64,000 nucleotides of DNA, taken from positions 1-64,000 of the forward strand of contig JAEWSZ010000002.1 in the NCBI GenBank assembly GCA_023397905.1, read 5' to 3'. The DNA is from Bacillota bacterium (lineage in GTDB: Bacteria > Bacillota > Clostridia > Acetivibrionales > DSM-1351). Made by a program: the position numbers and the translations under genes. Positions 27,332 to 36,105 of the stretch are shown one piece after another. Each line of letters opens with the position of its first letter. The stretch's first letter is position 1. The notes below the pieces were generated by a model. That model saw only the letters and a list, made by a program, of their open reading frames with translations, was not told the origin of the DNA and made no database searches.

Positions 27332-28366
27332 ATGAAAGCTGCAGTATTTATGGGCCCGCGCAAATTTCAGATTGCCGATATGGATATGCCTGTTCCCGCA
27401 AAGGGAGAGGTACTGGTCAAGATCATGGCAGCAGGAATCTGCGGCTCGGATATGGGTCCATATGCAGGAAAAGATATTGAAAGACGGCAGCCGGGAATTA
27501 TTATGGGGCATGAAGCGGCGGGAATAGTTGCGGCTGTCGGAGAGGACACAGCTATTTGGAATATTGGAGACAGGGTGGCAATCAATCCGCAGATATATTG
27601 TGGAACCTGTTGGTTCTGTAAAACCGGAAAGAGTAATCTTTGCAATAATATGCTGCTTATAGGCTCTTCAAAAAGAAAGTTTCTGCACGGGGCCATGTGT
27701 GAATATATAAGTATTTCGGAAAAGCAATTGTTAAGACTTCCGGGTAATGTAGGCTTTGATGAAGGGGCGCTGCTGGACCCTATCGGTAATGCAATAAGAG
27801 CTGTCAGAAAGGGCAATGTAAGTATAGGCGATAATGTCGTTGTTGTAGGATGTGGCACAATCGGACTTATGATCCTGCAAACTGCGGGTATAGCCGGTGC
27901 GGCAAATATCATAGCCGTCAGCCGTTCCTGCGGAAAGAAAGTTCTTGCGCTGGAGACTGGTGCCAATCATTTTGTTGACCTATGTGAAAAAGAAAAAGCA
28001 ATGGAAGAGATATATGCCCTGACTGAGGGAAGGGGTGCTGATGTTGTAATTGACGCCGCGGGCTTCGCCGCTACATATGATTTTGCAGTAGGCTGCTGCA
28101 GAAAAGGCGGTAAAGTCGTAGCTCTTGGCTATAATGGAGCGAGTCTGGAATTTCCGATTACAAATTTAATTTTTAAAGAAATCCAGTTGATCGGATCAAC
28201 GGGCTTTGCAGAAGAAAGTTTTATGGCACTTGAATATCTTTCAAAAGGGAAAATAACGGTGGATAAAATTATTACCGGCAGATTTCCTCTGGAGGAAACT
28301 CAAAAAGCCTTTGAGGCTGTATTGGGATGCAATGAGATAAAAGTCATTGTAAAGCCAAATGAATAG
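27332..28366 (+). CDS. Zinc-dependent alcohol dehydrogenase (sorbitol/threonine dehydrogenase-like)
   Basis: Cytosolic medium-chain dehydrogenase oxidising a polyol or sugar with NAD(P). Catalytic zinc ligands appear as GICGSD and GHEAAG; the structural zinc site has four cysteines at about residues 90-106 (YCGTCWFCKTGKSNLC); the Rossmann loop is VVVGCGTIGLMILQ. Length 344 is normal. GGAGGTGGGG precedes ATG 27332. It follows the importer by 36 bases and precedes the dehydratase by 44, so I infer that it oxidises the imported sugar to a lactone or keto form feeding the dehydratase. Substrate is not defined by sequence. Confidence 0.9.
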   Translation: MKAAVFMGPRKFQIADMDMPVPAKGEVLVKIMAAGICGSDMGPYAGKDIERRQPGIIMGHEAAGIVAAVGEDTAIWNIGDRVAINPQIYCGTCWFCKTGKSNLCNNMLLIGSSKRKFLHGAMCEYISISEKQLLRLPGNVGFDEGALLDPIGNAIRAVRKGNVSIGDNVVVVGCGTIGLMILQTAGIAGAANIIAVSRSCGKKVLALETGANHFVDLCEKEKAMEEIYALTEGRGADVVIDAAGFAATYDFAVGCCRKGGKVVALGYNGASLEFPITNLIFKEIQLIGSTGFAEESFMALEYLSKGKITVDKIITGRFPLEETQKAFEAVLGCNEIKVIVKPNE

Positions 28367-28410
28367 TTTATTTACGGGTTGGAGCCGGTACCCGTAACAG
28401 AGAGGTAGCT

Positions 28411-30090
28411 ATGGAAAACAAATTGAAATTTCGAAGCCAGGAGGTCCTTGAACGGCCCTTGTGGTCACATGTCAGAGCTCTATACAAGGCCATGGGCTAT
28501 AGTGATTATGACCTTGAAAAACCGCTTATTGGAATTGCTAATTCGTGGAACCGGGCCACACCTGGGCACTACAATCTGAATACCGTTTCGGAATACGTAA
28601 AGCAGGGCATATTTCAGGCGGGAGGGACACCGGTCGAGTTTGGGATCATAGGTCCCTGCGACGGAATGGGCGTGGGAAATGACGGTATGCACTACTGTCT
28701 GCCCGCCAGGGATATTATTGCAAATGAGATTGAAATAATGGTGCGGGTGAACAACCTGGACGCCATAGTACTGCTGGGGTCATGCGACAAAATCGTTCCC
28801 GGCCTGCTGATGGCGGCTGCCAGGCTGGATATCCCGGCCATAGTTGTCCTTGGAGGACCGTCTCTGGGCGGCGTGGAATTTGACGGGCGTTCCGCCGACA
28901 ATTCCAGCATTTCCGAAGCGCTGGGGATGCTTCAAAAGGGTCTGATTAGCCGGGAAGAATTCAACGGCCTTGAAGACAATTCCATGCAGACCTGCGGCTC
29001 GTGCTCCTTTTTGGGCACTGCCAATACCATGGGAGCATTTACCGAAGCACTGGGCATGTGCCTTCCCGGAACATCATCAATACCCGCGGTGTTTGCGGAA
29101 AGGATGAGAGCAGCCCAGGAATCCGGCCGGACCATAGTAAGGATGGTTCGTGAAAATATTACGGCAAGGAAAATAATAAATGAGGCGGGACTGAAAAATG
29201 CCGCAAGGCTTGGAATGGCCATAGGCGGCTCTACAAATCTTGCACTGCACATCCCGGCCATAGCATATGAGGCAGGGTGCGAACTGTCTATGGATACGAT
29301 TGATGAAATATCCAGAACAACGCCCCACCTGGCCCAAATATATCCTGCGGGTCCCAGGAATGTACCTGACTTTTACAGTTCCGGAGGTGTTTGCGCCGTT
29401 ATGAAGCACCTATTGCCGTTGCTGGATCCTGAGGCAATGACGTGTATGGGCGGCACATGGGGAGAGATTCTAAAAAATGTGCCTGTAGTGGAAAATGAAG
29501 TAATACATCCTTTAAACAATCCGTGGCATCCCTGGGGGAGCATCGGAGTACTCAAGGGAAATCTGGCTCCGGCGGGAGCAGTGACAAAGCCTGCGGCTAT
29601 ACATGAAAGCATGTGGGTGTTCAAAGGAAAGGCAATATGTTTCAACTCTGAAGAAGAGGCAACGGAAGCTATCCTGAATAACAGAATCCTGCCTGGAACG
29701 GTGCTGGTCATAAGGTATGAAGGACCTAAGGGCGGGCCGGGTATGCGCGAAATGGTACGGGTGATGAAAATGCTGTACGGCCAGAATCTGGCGCTGTCTA
29801 CCGCAGTCGTAACCGACGGACGCTTTTCCGGAACCAATAATGGGTGCTTCGTGGGACATGTATCCCCGGAAGCTTCGGAAGGAGGCCCAATAGCAGCCGT
29901 AGAGGACGGAGATGTTATTTGCATAGATATTCCGGATGGAAAAATAACTCTGGAGGTATCCCAGGATGAAATTCAGAGGAGGCTGAGCAATATAAGGAAC
30001 CCTGAGAAGAAAATACCCCGGGGATATCTGAACATTTATGCGAGACTTGCGGAATCCGCGGATAAGGGTGCAATTATAAAAAACAGATAG
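28411..30090 (+). CDS. IlvD/Edd-family dehydratase (probable sugar-acid dehydratase)
   Basis: Iron-sulfur dehydratase, cytosolic, 559 residues. Conserved cysteines appear in IIGPCDGMGVGNDGMHY, VLLGSCDKIVPG and QTCGSCSFLGTANTMG, as in dihydroxy-acid dehydratase and in gluconate, xylonate and arabinonate dehydratases. C-terminal motifs AVVTDGRFSGTNNG and GHVSPEA are also family-typical. No branched-chain amino-acid genes are near; the operon has a sugar importer, a zinc dehydrogenase and a DapA-type aldolase. A role as aldonate dehydratase producing a 2-keto-3-deoxy acid is therefore more likely than isoleucine/valine synthesis. GAGAGG precedes ATG 28411. Confidence 0.9.
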   Translation: MENKLKFRSQEVLERPLWSHVRALYKAMGYSDYDLEKPLIGIANSWNRATPGHYNLNTVSEYVKQGIFQAGGTPVEFGIIGPCDGMGVGNDGMHYCLPARDIIANEIEIMVRVNNLDAIVLLGSCDKIVPGLLMAAARLDIPAIVVLGGPSLGGVEFDGRSADNSSISEALGMLQKGLISREEFNGLEDNSMQTCGSCSFLGTANTMGAFTEALGMCLPGTSSIPAVFAERMRAAQESGRTIVRMVRENITARKIINEAGLKNAARLGMAIGGSTNLALHIPAIAYEAGCELSMDTIDEISRTTPHLAQIYPAGPRNVPDFYSSGGVCAVMKHLLPLLDPEAMTCMGGTWGEILKNVPVVENEVIHPLNNPWHPWGSIGVLKGNLAPAGAVTKPAAIHESMWVFKGKAICFNSEEEATEAILNNRILPGTVLVIRYEGPKGGPGMREMVRVMKMLYGQNLALSTAVVTDGRFSGTNNGCFVGHVSPEASEGGPIAAVEDGDVICIDIPDGKITLEVSQDEIQRRLSNIRNPEKKIPRGYLNIYARLAESADKGAIIKNR

Positions 30091-30111
30091 ATTACAGGGA
30101 GGTTGATACAC

Positions 30112-31071
30112 ATGAAGAAAAAAATACTTGTTACCGCAACCAATTATTCAAAGCTTTGCGCCGGGGCAAAAGCGCTTCTTGAGAGCGAAGGCTTTGAAAT
30201 TATTGAAAATACATTTGGCAGGCCTATGACTTTTGAAGAACTGAAGGAGAGGGTGGGAGATATATCCGGAGTGGTTGCCGGAGTAGATACCTGGAATGAG
30301 GCGGTTTTTGAGCTGGCACCTCACCTGAAAATAATCGGCCGTTTTGGGATAGGCGTGGACAATATTGATATGGCCGAAGCTAAAAAGCACGGCATAAAGG
30401 TCATGAATGCCCGGGCAATAAACAGCGATTCGGTGGCTGAGTGCACCATAGGGCTTATTCTGGCCGTATTGAGAAACCTGATAAATCTTGACCGTTCAAC
30501 ACGGCAGGGAAAGTGGGAAAGGTATGTGGGAAACACCATAAGAGGCAAGAAAATAGGTCTGGTAGGCTTTGGCGCCATTGCCCAGTATACCGCAAAGCTA
30601 CTTTCAGCCTTTGAAACTGAAGTATATGCCTATGATGTATATCCGAATCATGAAGCTGCCCGGAAGCTGGGCGTTACCATGACTGATCTGGATACAATTA
30701 TAAAACAGAGCGACATAATTACACTGCATGTCCCATGCACTCCGGAAACAACGGGATTGTTCGGCAGCAGAGAGTTTGAAATGATGAAGGACACCGCAAT
30801 CATAGTCAATGTTGCAAGGGGCCCCGTAATAGATGAAAAAGCTCTTTACACAGCCTTGAAGGAAAGAAAGATCGCAGGAGCCGGTCTGGATGTATATGAA
30901 ATAGAACCGGTCAAAGCAGACAATCCTCTTTTTAAACTGGATAATGTGGTCTGCCTCCCTCACAGTGCGGCCGAGACCTATGAAACCTATGAAGCGGTGG
31001 GAATGGCCACTGCCCAGGCTATCATAGATGTCATGGGGGGAAAGGAACCGATTAACTGGTTGAACAGGTAG
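30112..31071 (+). CDS. D-2-hydroxyacid dehydrogenase, SerA-like (second copy)
   Basis: Paralogue of the gene at 21326 and last gene of the operon. It has GRFGIGVDNIDMAEAKKHGI, Rossmann loop GLVGFGAIAQYTAKLL, catalytic Arg in VNVARGPVIDE, Glu in YEIEPVKADN and His in LPHSAAETYE. ATG 30112 lies nine bases after AGGGAGG; TTG 30103 in frame abuts the ribosome site. The two copies differ at key positions: the Rossmann loop GAIA here versus GKIP there, and the His context PHSA versus PHWG. They may therefore have different substrates or opposite roles in the same pathway. Glyoxylate, hydroxypyruvate or 3-phosphoglycerate are candidate substrates. Confidence 0.85.
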   Translation: MKKKILVTATNYSKLCAGAKALLESEGFEIIENTFGRPMTFEELKERVGDISGVVAGVDTWNEAVFELAPHLKIIGRFGIGVDNIDMAEAKKHGIKVMNARAINSDSVAECTIGLILAVLRNLINLDRSTRQGKWERYVGNTIRGKKIGLVGFGAIAQYTAKLLSAFETEVYAYDVYPNHEAARKLGVTMTDLDTIIKQSDIITLHVPCTPETTGLFGSREFEMMKDTAIIVNVARGPVIDEKALYTALKERKIAGAGLDVYEIEPVKADNPLFKLDNVVCLPHSAAETYETYEAVGMATAQAIIDVMGGKEPINWLNR

Positions 31072-31085
31072 AAACTAACGTATTT

Positions 31086-31130
31086 TCAAATTAAGAGGAC
31101 GCCATTAATTTGGCCATTCTCTTAATTTGA
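31086..31130 (+). terminator. Hairpin at the end of the aldolase/dhaKL operon
   Basis: TCAAATTAAGAG at 31086-31097 pairs perfectly with CTCTTAATTTGA at 31119-31130, and GCC/GGC inside the loop can add a second stem. There is no T-run after it, so termination strength is uncertain. It lies 15 bases after the last stop codon and in front of the convergent gene. Confidence 0.6.
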
Positions 31131-31177
31131 ACGATGCAGGCTCTGTATAGTTGTCTCTTTTACAGATTCACTGTCGT

Positions 31178-31236
31178 GAAGTCAATTGCGGTTGAACCCT
31201 TTGCCTTCAGAGTGAAGGCGGCTTTCAGCCGATTGT
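31178..31236 (+). repeat. Dispersed structured repeat, copy B
   Basis: GAAGTCAATTGCGGTTGAA, then CCTTTG, then the hairpin GCCTTCA-GAG-TGAAGGC (31203-31219) and a second hairpin CGGCT-TTC-AGCCG (31219-31231), GATTGTAAT. Apart from one inserted hairpin it parallels copy A at 9631. It lies between two convergent genes. Confidence 0.6.
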
Positions 31237-31239
31237 AAT

Positions 31240-32085
31240 TTACTTTGCAAATGTTCTCAGCAGCTTTATTTTATGTCTTGCAATATCTATGACACATTGC
31301 CTGGCCGATCCCATAGCATCCCTCAGGGGAATGTCAGGGCCGGACTCTTCAAAAGCTCTCATGAGGCCCTGGTTATATGCGATAACAAGATCGGTTCCGA
31401 TATTGATTTTTGCAACGCCCAACCTTACAATTTCTACAATATCCTCGTCCGGTGTATTTGAACCGCCATGAACAACTGTTGGTACTCCTATTTTTTTTAC
31501 GATTTTTCCGACTAAATTAAAATCGATTACCGGCTTGGAGGAATAAATACCGTGAGCAGTTCCTACAGAAACTGCGAGGGCATCAACGCCTGTCTTTTTT
31601 ACAAATTCCTCCGCCATATCCGGATCGGTTAAACCTGAGTTTCTTACATCTTCCGAAGCCTGGGCGTCAAATATTTTCCCCAGCTCCGCTTCTACGGATA
31701 CACCTCTTAAATGCGCATATTTTACAACTTCAACTGTGGTGCGTACATTTTCATTAAAATCATCGCCGGATAAATCAATCATGACACCGGTGAAGCCGGC
31801 ATCAATACAGCTTTTTGCCTGTTCAAAGGAATTGCCGTGGTCAAGGCTTAAAGAGACTGGAACCGAACAGTGAGCCGCTGCCGTGCCTGTCATGGCAGTC
31901 ATAAAATCTACACCTGCATATTCGAGATCGGCATGATAAAGCTGGACAATAAGCGGAGATTGCTCGAGATTTGCCGCCTGGGTAATTGCCTGGACGGTTT
32001 CCATGTTTGCGACATTGAGAGCGGGTACTGCATAGCCTCCTGCTTGTGCTTGCCGGAGCATCTCGGAAAAAGGTACAAGTTTCAT
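31240..32085 (-). CDS. Class II fructose-bisphosphate aldolase-family protein
   Basis: Zinc-dependent aldolase-family TIM barrel, 281 residues, cytosolic. Motifs: VPALNVANMETVQA near the N-terminus, SLSLDHG (zinc ligand His near 82), VEAELGKI, SVGTAHGIY, VVHGGSNTPDEDI and KINIGTDL, all as in the FbaA/GatY/KbaY family. AGGAGGG precedes the ATG at 32085. Substrate preference among fructose-, tagatose- or other ketose-phosphates cannot be told. It is divergent from the kinase/aldolase operon starting at 32440 and may share its control. Having both this and a FucA-type aldolase in one locus suggests two cleavage routes. Confidence 0.88.
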   Translation of the reverse strand: MKLVPFSEMLRQAQAGGYAVPALNVANMETVQAITQAANLEQSPLIVQLYHADLEYAGVDFMTAMTGTAAAHCSVPVSLSLDHGNSFEQAKSCIDAGFTGVMIDLSGDDFNENVRTTVEVVKYAHLRGVSVEAELGKIFDAQASEDVRNSGLTDPDMAEEFVKKTGVDALAVSVGTAHGIYSSKPVIDFNLVGKIVKKIGVPTVVHGGSNTPDEDIVEIVRLGVAKINIGTDLVIAYNQGLMRAFEESGPDIPLRDAMGSARQCVIDIARHKIKLLRTFAK

Positions 32086-32318
32086 AAAGAACCCTCCTAA
32101 AAAATAATTTTGTCGTTTTAGATGTAAATATTAGTAATGATTAAATAAAATATTTGAAATAATATGTAAATATATTGCATATTATTTCTTTTTAGATAAA
32201 ATTATTTTGATATAGTGTATTGATTAACTAATATTGTTTATATTTTAACATGTAAATTGTGCAAATTCAACTAAAAATAAATCAAAAAAATAATAATTTA
32301 TATTTTGCGGATTTCATA

Positions 32319-32347
32319 TTGACATTATTTTTTAATTGAAGTAAGCT
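32319..32347 (+). promoter_or_regulatory. Candidate promoter of the kinase/aldolase operon
   Basis: TTGACA at 32319-32324 is a perfect -35, with TAAGCT 17 bases later as a weak -10. The whole gap 32086-32439 is very AT-rich and must hold promoters for both divergent operons; no clear operator palindrome was seen in it. Confidence 0.4.
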
Positions 32348-32439
32348 TGATTTATCGAAAACGAAATAATTAATTATAAGTAATGCAATAGTTTCAAAAA
32401 TAAAGTAATAATTTATAACTTTTGTAAAGGATGGCACTT

Positions 32440-33921
32440 ATGGGCGGAAAGAGATACTGTGTTGCAATTGATCTGGGAGCCAGCGGCGGAAAAATGTCAA
32501 AGGTGGTATTTGATGGGGAATCAATTAATATTGATAATTGCATTAAATTTGACAATGTACCTGTCAGCATTAATAACAATTTGTACTGGGATTTGTTTGA
32601 TCTTTATAAAAGCATAATCAAGGGACTAACCGCTTTTGCCGCCGAGGAGGGAGAAATAGAATCCATAGGGATCGATACCTGGGGGGCTACATATGGGTTT
32701 CTGGATAAAAAGGGGAGGCTGGCGGAACCTGTTTTTCACTACAGGGATATGAGAACGGAAACGGCATTGGAAGATATGTACCAGAAAGTATCGCAGAGAG
32801 ATATATTTGACCTGACCGGCTGCCAATGTGCAAGAAGCTATACTCTGCCGCAACTTTTTGCAAGTGTGGATCAACATGACACTGTATTGGATACTGCCGA
32901 TAAGATGCTGTTTTTACCGGATTTGCTCAGTTACTTTTTGTGCGGTGTAAAAACAACCGAAAGGACCATAGCAGGTACTTCGGCCCTGCTGGATAATTCA
33001 CAGGAAGGATGGAGTTTTGAATTACTGAAAAAATTTGATATTCCTGCAAATTTATTTACTGAAATAGTGGAGGCGGGGACTGTAAAAGGGAACATTACTG
33101 AAAAAATAATCAGGGATACGGGAATAAAAAATGCAAAAGTAGTGGCGGTTGCCTCTCATGACAGTGCTTCTGCGGTAGCTGCAATCCCTGGGTTTGGTGA
33201 GAACAATATATACATAAGCATGGGTACCAACATCAGTATGGGAATTGAAAGTGATACCCCGGGTCTCAGTGATTTATTCTATGGGGGCGGTTTTAAAAAT
33301 ACAGGCGGGCTCATGAAAAAAGTAATAATTTACCGTGATTTTGCCGCATTTTGGATATTAAATGAACTTCAGTCGGATTGGAGACGCAGAGGTATAGAAT
33401 ACAGCTTCGATCAGATGAACCATATGGCTGAAGGAGCTATGAACTCATCTTACCTGAATCTGGATGACAAAATATTAAATATGGCAGGCGATGCCATGCA
33501 GGACAAGATTGATAAGTATTTGGATATGACAAACCAGCCTGCATTGCACTCTCACGGGGAATATGTCAGATGTGCTTTTGAAAGTATTGCATTAAAGGTT
33601 AAAAATACAGTTGAGGATTTAAAGAAAGCTACCGGCAAAAATTTTACCGGAATATATGTAATCAGCGGGGGTTCCCGCAATAAAATGCTTAACCGGTTAA
33701 TATGCGATGCGGTAAATACGCCGCTTAAGGCGGGATTGCCCTATGCGACCATAGCGGGCAATGCATTGGCTCAGCTTTATGCAAATGGATATGCAAGCAG
33801 CCTTGAACAGTTAAGGGAAATATCAGAAAATTCCTTCGGAATGTCTTTATACAAGCCTGAAAAATTAAAAAACTGGGATGAAGCTTTGGAATTTTGTATT
33901 CGTATCGGTATTTGCGTTTAA
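32440..33921 (+). CDS. FGGY-family carbohydrate kinase, rhamnulokinase-like
   Basis: ATP-dependent sugar kinase, cytosolic. N-terminal phosphate loop VAIDLGASGGKMSKVVF, then ESIGIDTWGATYGFLD with the catalytic Asp, YRDMRTE, SHDSASAVAAIPG, and YVISGGSRNKMLNRLI in the second domain. The GASGGK and IDTWG forms resemble rhamnulokinase more than xylulokinase or glycerol kinase. ATG 32440 gives the standard start and lies eight bases after AAAGGA; ATG 32431 in frame overlaps that site. It heads an operon with a FucA-type aldolase, importer, second kinase and ROK regulator. No isomerase is present, so the ketose may arrive directly or be made elsewhere. Confidence 0.88.
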   Translation: MGGKRYCVAIDLGASGGKMSKVVFDGESINIDNCIKFDNVPVSINNNLYWDLFDLYKSIIKGLTAFAAEEGEIESIGIDTWGATYGFLDKKGRLAEPVFHYRDMRTETALEDMYQKVSQRDIFDLTGCQCARSYTLPQLFASVDQHDTVLDTADKMLFLPDLLSYFLCGVKTTERTIAGTSALLDNSQEGWSFELLKKFDIPANLFTEIVEAGTVKGNITEKIIRDTGIKNAKVVAVASHDSASAVAAIPGFGENNIYISMGTNISMGIESDTPGLSDLFYGGGFKNTGGLMKKVIIYRDFAAFWILNELQSDWRRRGIEYSFDQMNHMAEGAMNSSYLNLDDKILNMAGDAMQDKIDKYLDMTNQPALHSHGEYVRCAFESIALKVKNTVEDLKKATGKNFTGIYVISGGSRNKMLNRLICDAVNTPLKAGLPYATIAGNALAQLYANGYASSLEQLREISENSFGMSLYKPEKLKNWDEALEFCIRIGICV

Positions 33922-33963
33922 TTTAAAACGTCAATTATATAAATTACACAGGAGGATTTAATT

Positions 33964-34581
33964 ATGGATATAAGAGCTGTAAAAGAGATACTTGAAGTGT
34001 GTAAAAGACTGGATCAGAGGTGTCTGGTCAATGCTTATGAAGGGAATGTATCTATAAGGAGAGACGGATTTATTTACATAACTCCAACGGGTAAGAACAA
34101 GGCTTTTTTATCTGAGGAAATGATTGCGGTATTTGAAGAAAACACGATGGAACAGGTCGGAGGTATTTATCCGGCTTCATCTGAAATGCTTCTGCATACA
34201 AATGCATATAAGGTCAGACCGGATGTTATGGGGGTTATTCACTGCCATCCTACCATGCTGACGGCATATGCATTGTGCAATAAACCCATAGAGACAAAGG
34301 CATACCCTGAAATGATCGGCAATTTCAAAAAGATTGAATGCGCACCGTACGGAAGGCCGGGAACCGACGAAATATTTGAAGTTGCAAGAGAATATGTGCT
34401 GAGAAGCGATATTGTTTTACTGGGCAATCATGGGGTCATAACAGTAGGAAAAGATGTTTTTGAGGCCATGAATAAAGTTGAAGCTGCGGAATCCATAGCA
34501 AAGGTTCTTTACTACGCTGAAAGGGTCGGTAAGGTTGTTGATTTGTCCGACTCGGAAGTAGAAATGTTTTTGGCTAAGTGA
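33964..34581 (+). CDS. Class II aldolase, FucA/RhaD/AraD family
   Basis: Zinc-dependent aldolase or epimerase of 205 residues, cytosolic. The expected metal and catalytic residues are at positions one off from E. coli FucA: Glu74 (PASSEMLLH), His93 and His95 (VIHCHPTMLTA) and His156 (LLGNHGVITVG). This fits L-fuculose-1-phosphate aldolase or a close relative producing dihydroxyacetone phosphate and an aldehyde; ribulose-phosphate 4-epimerase activity is the main alternative. GGAGG lies before ATG 33964. It follows the kinase by 42 bases, the usual kinase-aldolase pairing for deoxyhexoses or branched pentoses. Confidence 0.9.
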   Translation: MDIRAVKEILEVCKRLDQRCLVNAYEGNVSIRRDGFIYITPTGKNKAFLSEEMIAVFEENTMEQVGGIYPASSEMLLHTNAYKVRPDVMGVIHCHPTMLTAYALCNKPIETKAYPEMIGNFKKIECAPYGRPGTDEIFEVAREYVLRSDIVLLGNHGVITVGKDVFEAMNKVEAAESIAKVLYYAERVGKVVDLSDSEVEMFLAK

Positions 34582-34651
34582 CTAAAGTGATACTTACTCT
34601 AAAAAGAGTAGTAAATAAAAATGTGAAAGCCTAATTAAAGGAGGATTTGTT

Positions 34652-36007
34652 ATGAAAAGAAACAAATTTTTAGCATTTGTACTTGCCGCGGTATTAGCCG
34701 TACCAATGGTATTAAGCGGCTGCGGATCATCTGGCTCAACAGCGGACGGTACTTCAACATCAGCGGCAGGTACAGGGCAAAGTGCTTCAAAGGAAAAGAC
34801 GGAAGTCAGTATTTGGACCTGGTCACCTATTCCAAGAACGGCTCAAAAAATGATTGATTCATATGAGGCAGCAAATCCGGATGTAAAGATCAATTACACC
34901 AATTATAATTACAATCCTGAATATCTGGCGGCATTGGCGGCGGCATCCGCATCGGGCAATATGGCTGATATAGTGGGCTTGCAGCCAGGTTCACTCACAC
35001 AGCAGTATAGAAGCTATCTGACAGACATAACTCCTTATGCTGAAAAGTCATGGGGAACAGACTGGAGAGACAAATTTTACAAAGTTGACGTGGATCAGCT
35101 GCAATTGGGAAACCCTGCAGATGATAAAGGTACATATATTCTTCCTATCGAATCGCAGATCATAAACATCTGGTACAATAAGAAAATATTTGAAGAAGTC
35201 GGAGCAAAGGTCCCTACGACCTGGGCAGAACTGAAAGATGTATCAGCAAAACTGAATGCAAAGAATTATGCGCCGCTTTATTTCGGCGGTGCGGACGGCT
35301 GGCAGCACGTTAATGCGTTCCTGATGCTTGCCAACCAATTCGGAGATGATTTTTACAAGGCGCAGGACGGAAGCGGAAAATGGAATACACCCAATCTGAT
35401 AAAAGCGCTTGAAGGATATCAGGATATGTATAAGTCAGGTATCATGCAGGTGGGAGCACTTTCGAACAATGCTTATCCAGACGGAGTCAACCTGTTTATT
35501 TCAGGCAAAGTAGGCATGATGGCTCTGGGATCGTGGTGGATGCAGGAATATACGGCAGAAAATCCGGCTCAGAACGTAAAGGATTGGGTATTTGACAATT
35601 TCTATCTTCCTGCATACGAAGACGGAGGAACGGCATCACCTGCTATAGGAGGTGTTGACTTTGGCTATGGCATAAGCAGCAAATGTAAAAATCCCGACGC
35701 CGCATGGAAGGTTCTTGAATCATTTGCCGCAGGTGAAGGTATACAGCAGGCAGTGAACGATCTGAACAATCTTCCCGCATACAAAGGAATAGAACCAAAG
35801 GGAGATATTCCTCAAACTATAAAAGATCAGGTGAGCAAATATTCTTCACAGTTGGATACTGCTAAAAATCAAAGAATAGGCGCTCCTGAAGTTGAAAATG
35901 CTTTACAGAATGCACTTTCAGGTCTGGCAGCAGGGCAGATGTCTCCTGAGGAAACTCTGAATAAGGTCCAGAAGGCCCAGGATGAAGTATTGGCAAAAGC
36001 CAAATAG
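34652..36007 (+). CDS. Carbohydrate ABC transporter substrate-binding lipoprotein (family 1)
   Basis: Lipid-anchored sugar receptor for the second importer. Signal peptide with lipobox LSGC (Cys24), then a Ser/Thr/Gly-rich linker. SBP_bac_1 features: TEVSIWTWSPIPRTAQKMI, YEAANPDVKINY, YILPIESQIINIWYNKKIFEE, FISGKVGMMALGSWW, and DPDAAWKVLE-type C-terminal helices. GGAGG precedes ATG 34652. A small TACTCT/AGAGTA hairpin lies in the 70-base gap before it. The strong hairpin at 36024-36061 follows. Ligand unknown; a monosaccharide used by the flanking kinases is likely. Confidence 0.93.
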   Translation: MKRNKFLAFVLAAVLAVPMVLSGCGSSGSTADGTSTSAAGTGQSASKEKTEVSIWTWSPIPRTAQKMIDSYEAANPDVKINYTNYNYNPEYLAALAAASASGNMADIVGLQPGSLTQQYRSYLTDITPYAEKSWGTDWRDKFYKVDVDQLQLGNPADDKGTYILPIESQIINIWYNKKIFEEVGAKVPTTWAELKDVSAKLNAKNYAPLYFGGADGWQHVNAFLMLANQFGDDFYKAQDGSGKWNTPNLIKALEGYQDMYKSGIMQVGALSNNAYPDGVNLFISGKVGMMALGSWWMQEYTAENPAQNVKDWVFDNFYLPAYEDGGTASPAIGGVDFGYGISSKCKNPDAAWKVLESFAAGEGIQQAVNDLNNLPAYKGIEPKGDIPQTIKDQVSKYSSQLDTAKNQRIGAPEVENALQNALSGLAAGQMSPEETLNKVQKAQDEVLAKAK

Positions 36008-36023
36008 TTTTCATATTCATCAG

Positions 36024-36061
36024 CTGCGGGGCCGGAAAACGATTGTTGTCTGGCCCCGCAG
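36024..36061 (+). promoter_or_regulatory. Strong GC-rich hairpin between binding-protein and permease genes
   Basis: CTGCGGGGCC at 36024-36033 pairs perfectly with GGCCCCGCAG at 36052-36061. There is no T-run after it, so it more likely protects the upstream mRNA from 3' decay or partly terminates transcription, raising binding-protein levels over permease. Confidence 0.75.
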
Positions 36062-36105
36062 AATTTAAATGTGTTTTAAATTAGAATGTAAAAAGGGGAA
36101 TGATA

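Noticed and set aside
28411..30090. Isoleucine/valine dihydroxy-acid dehydratase
   Set aside because: Family motifs cannot exclude it, but the sugar importer, dehydrogenase and aldolase in the same operon make a sugar-acid role more likely.
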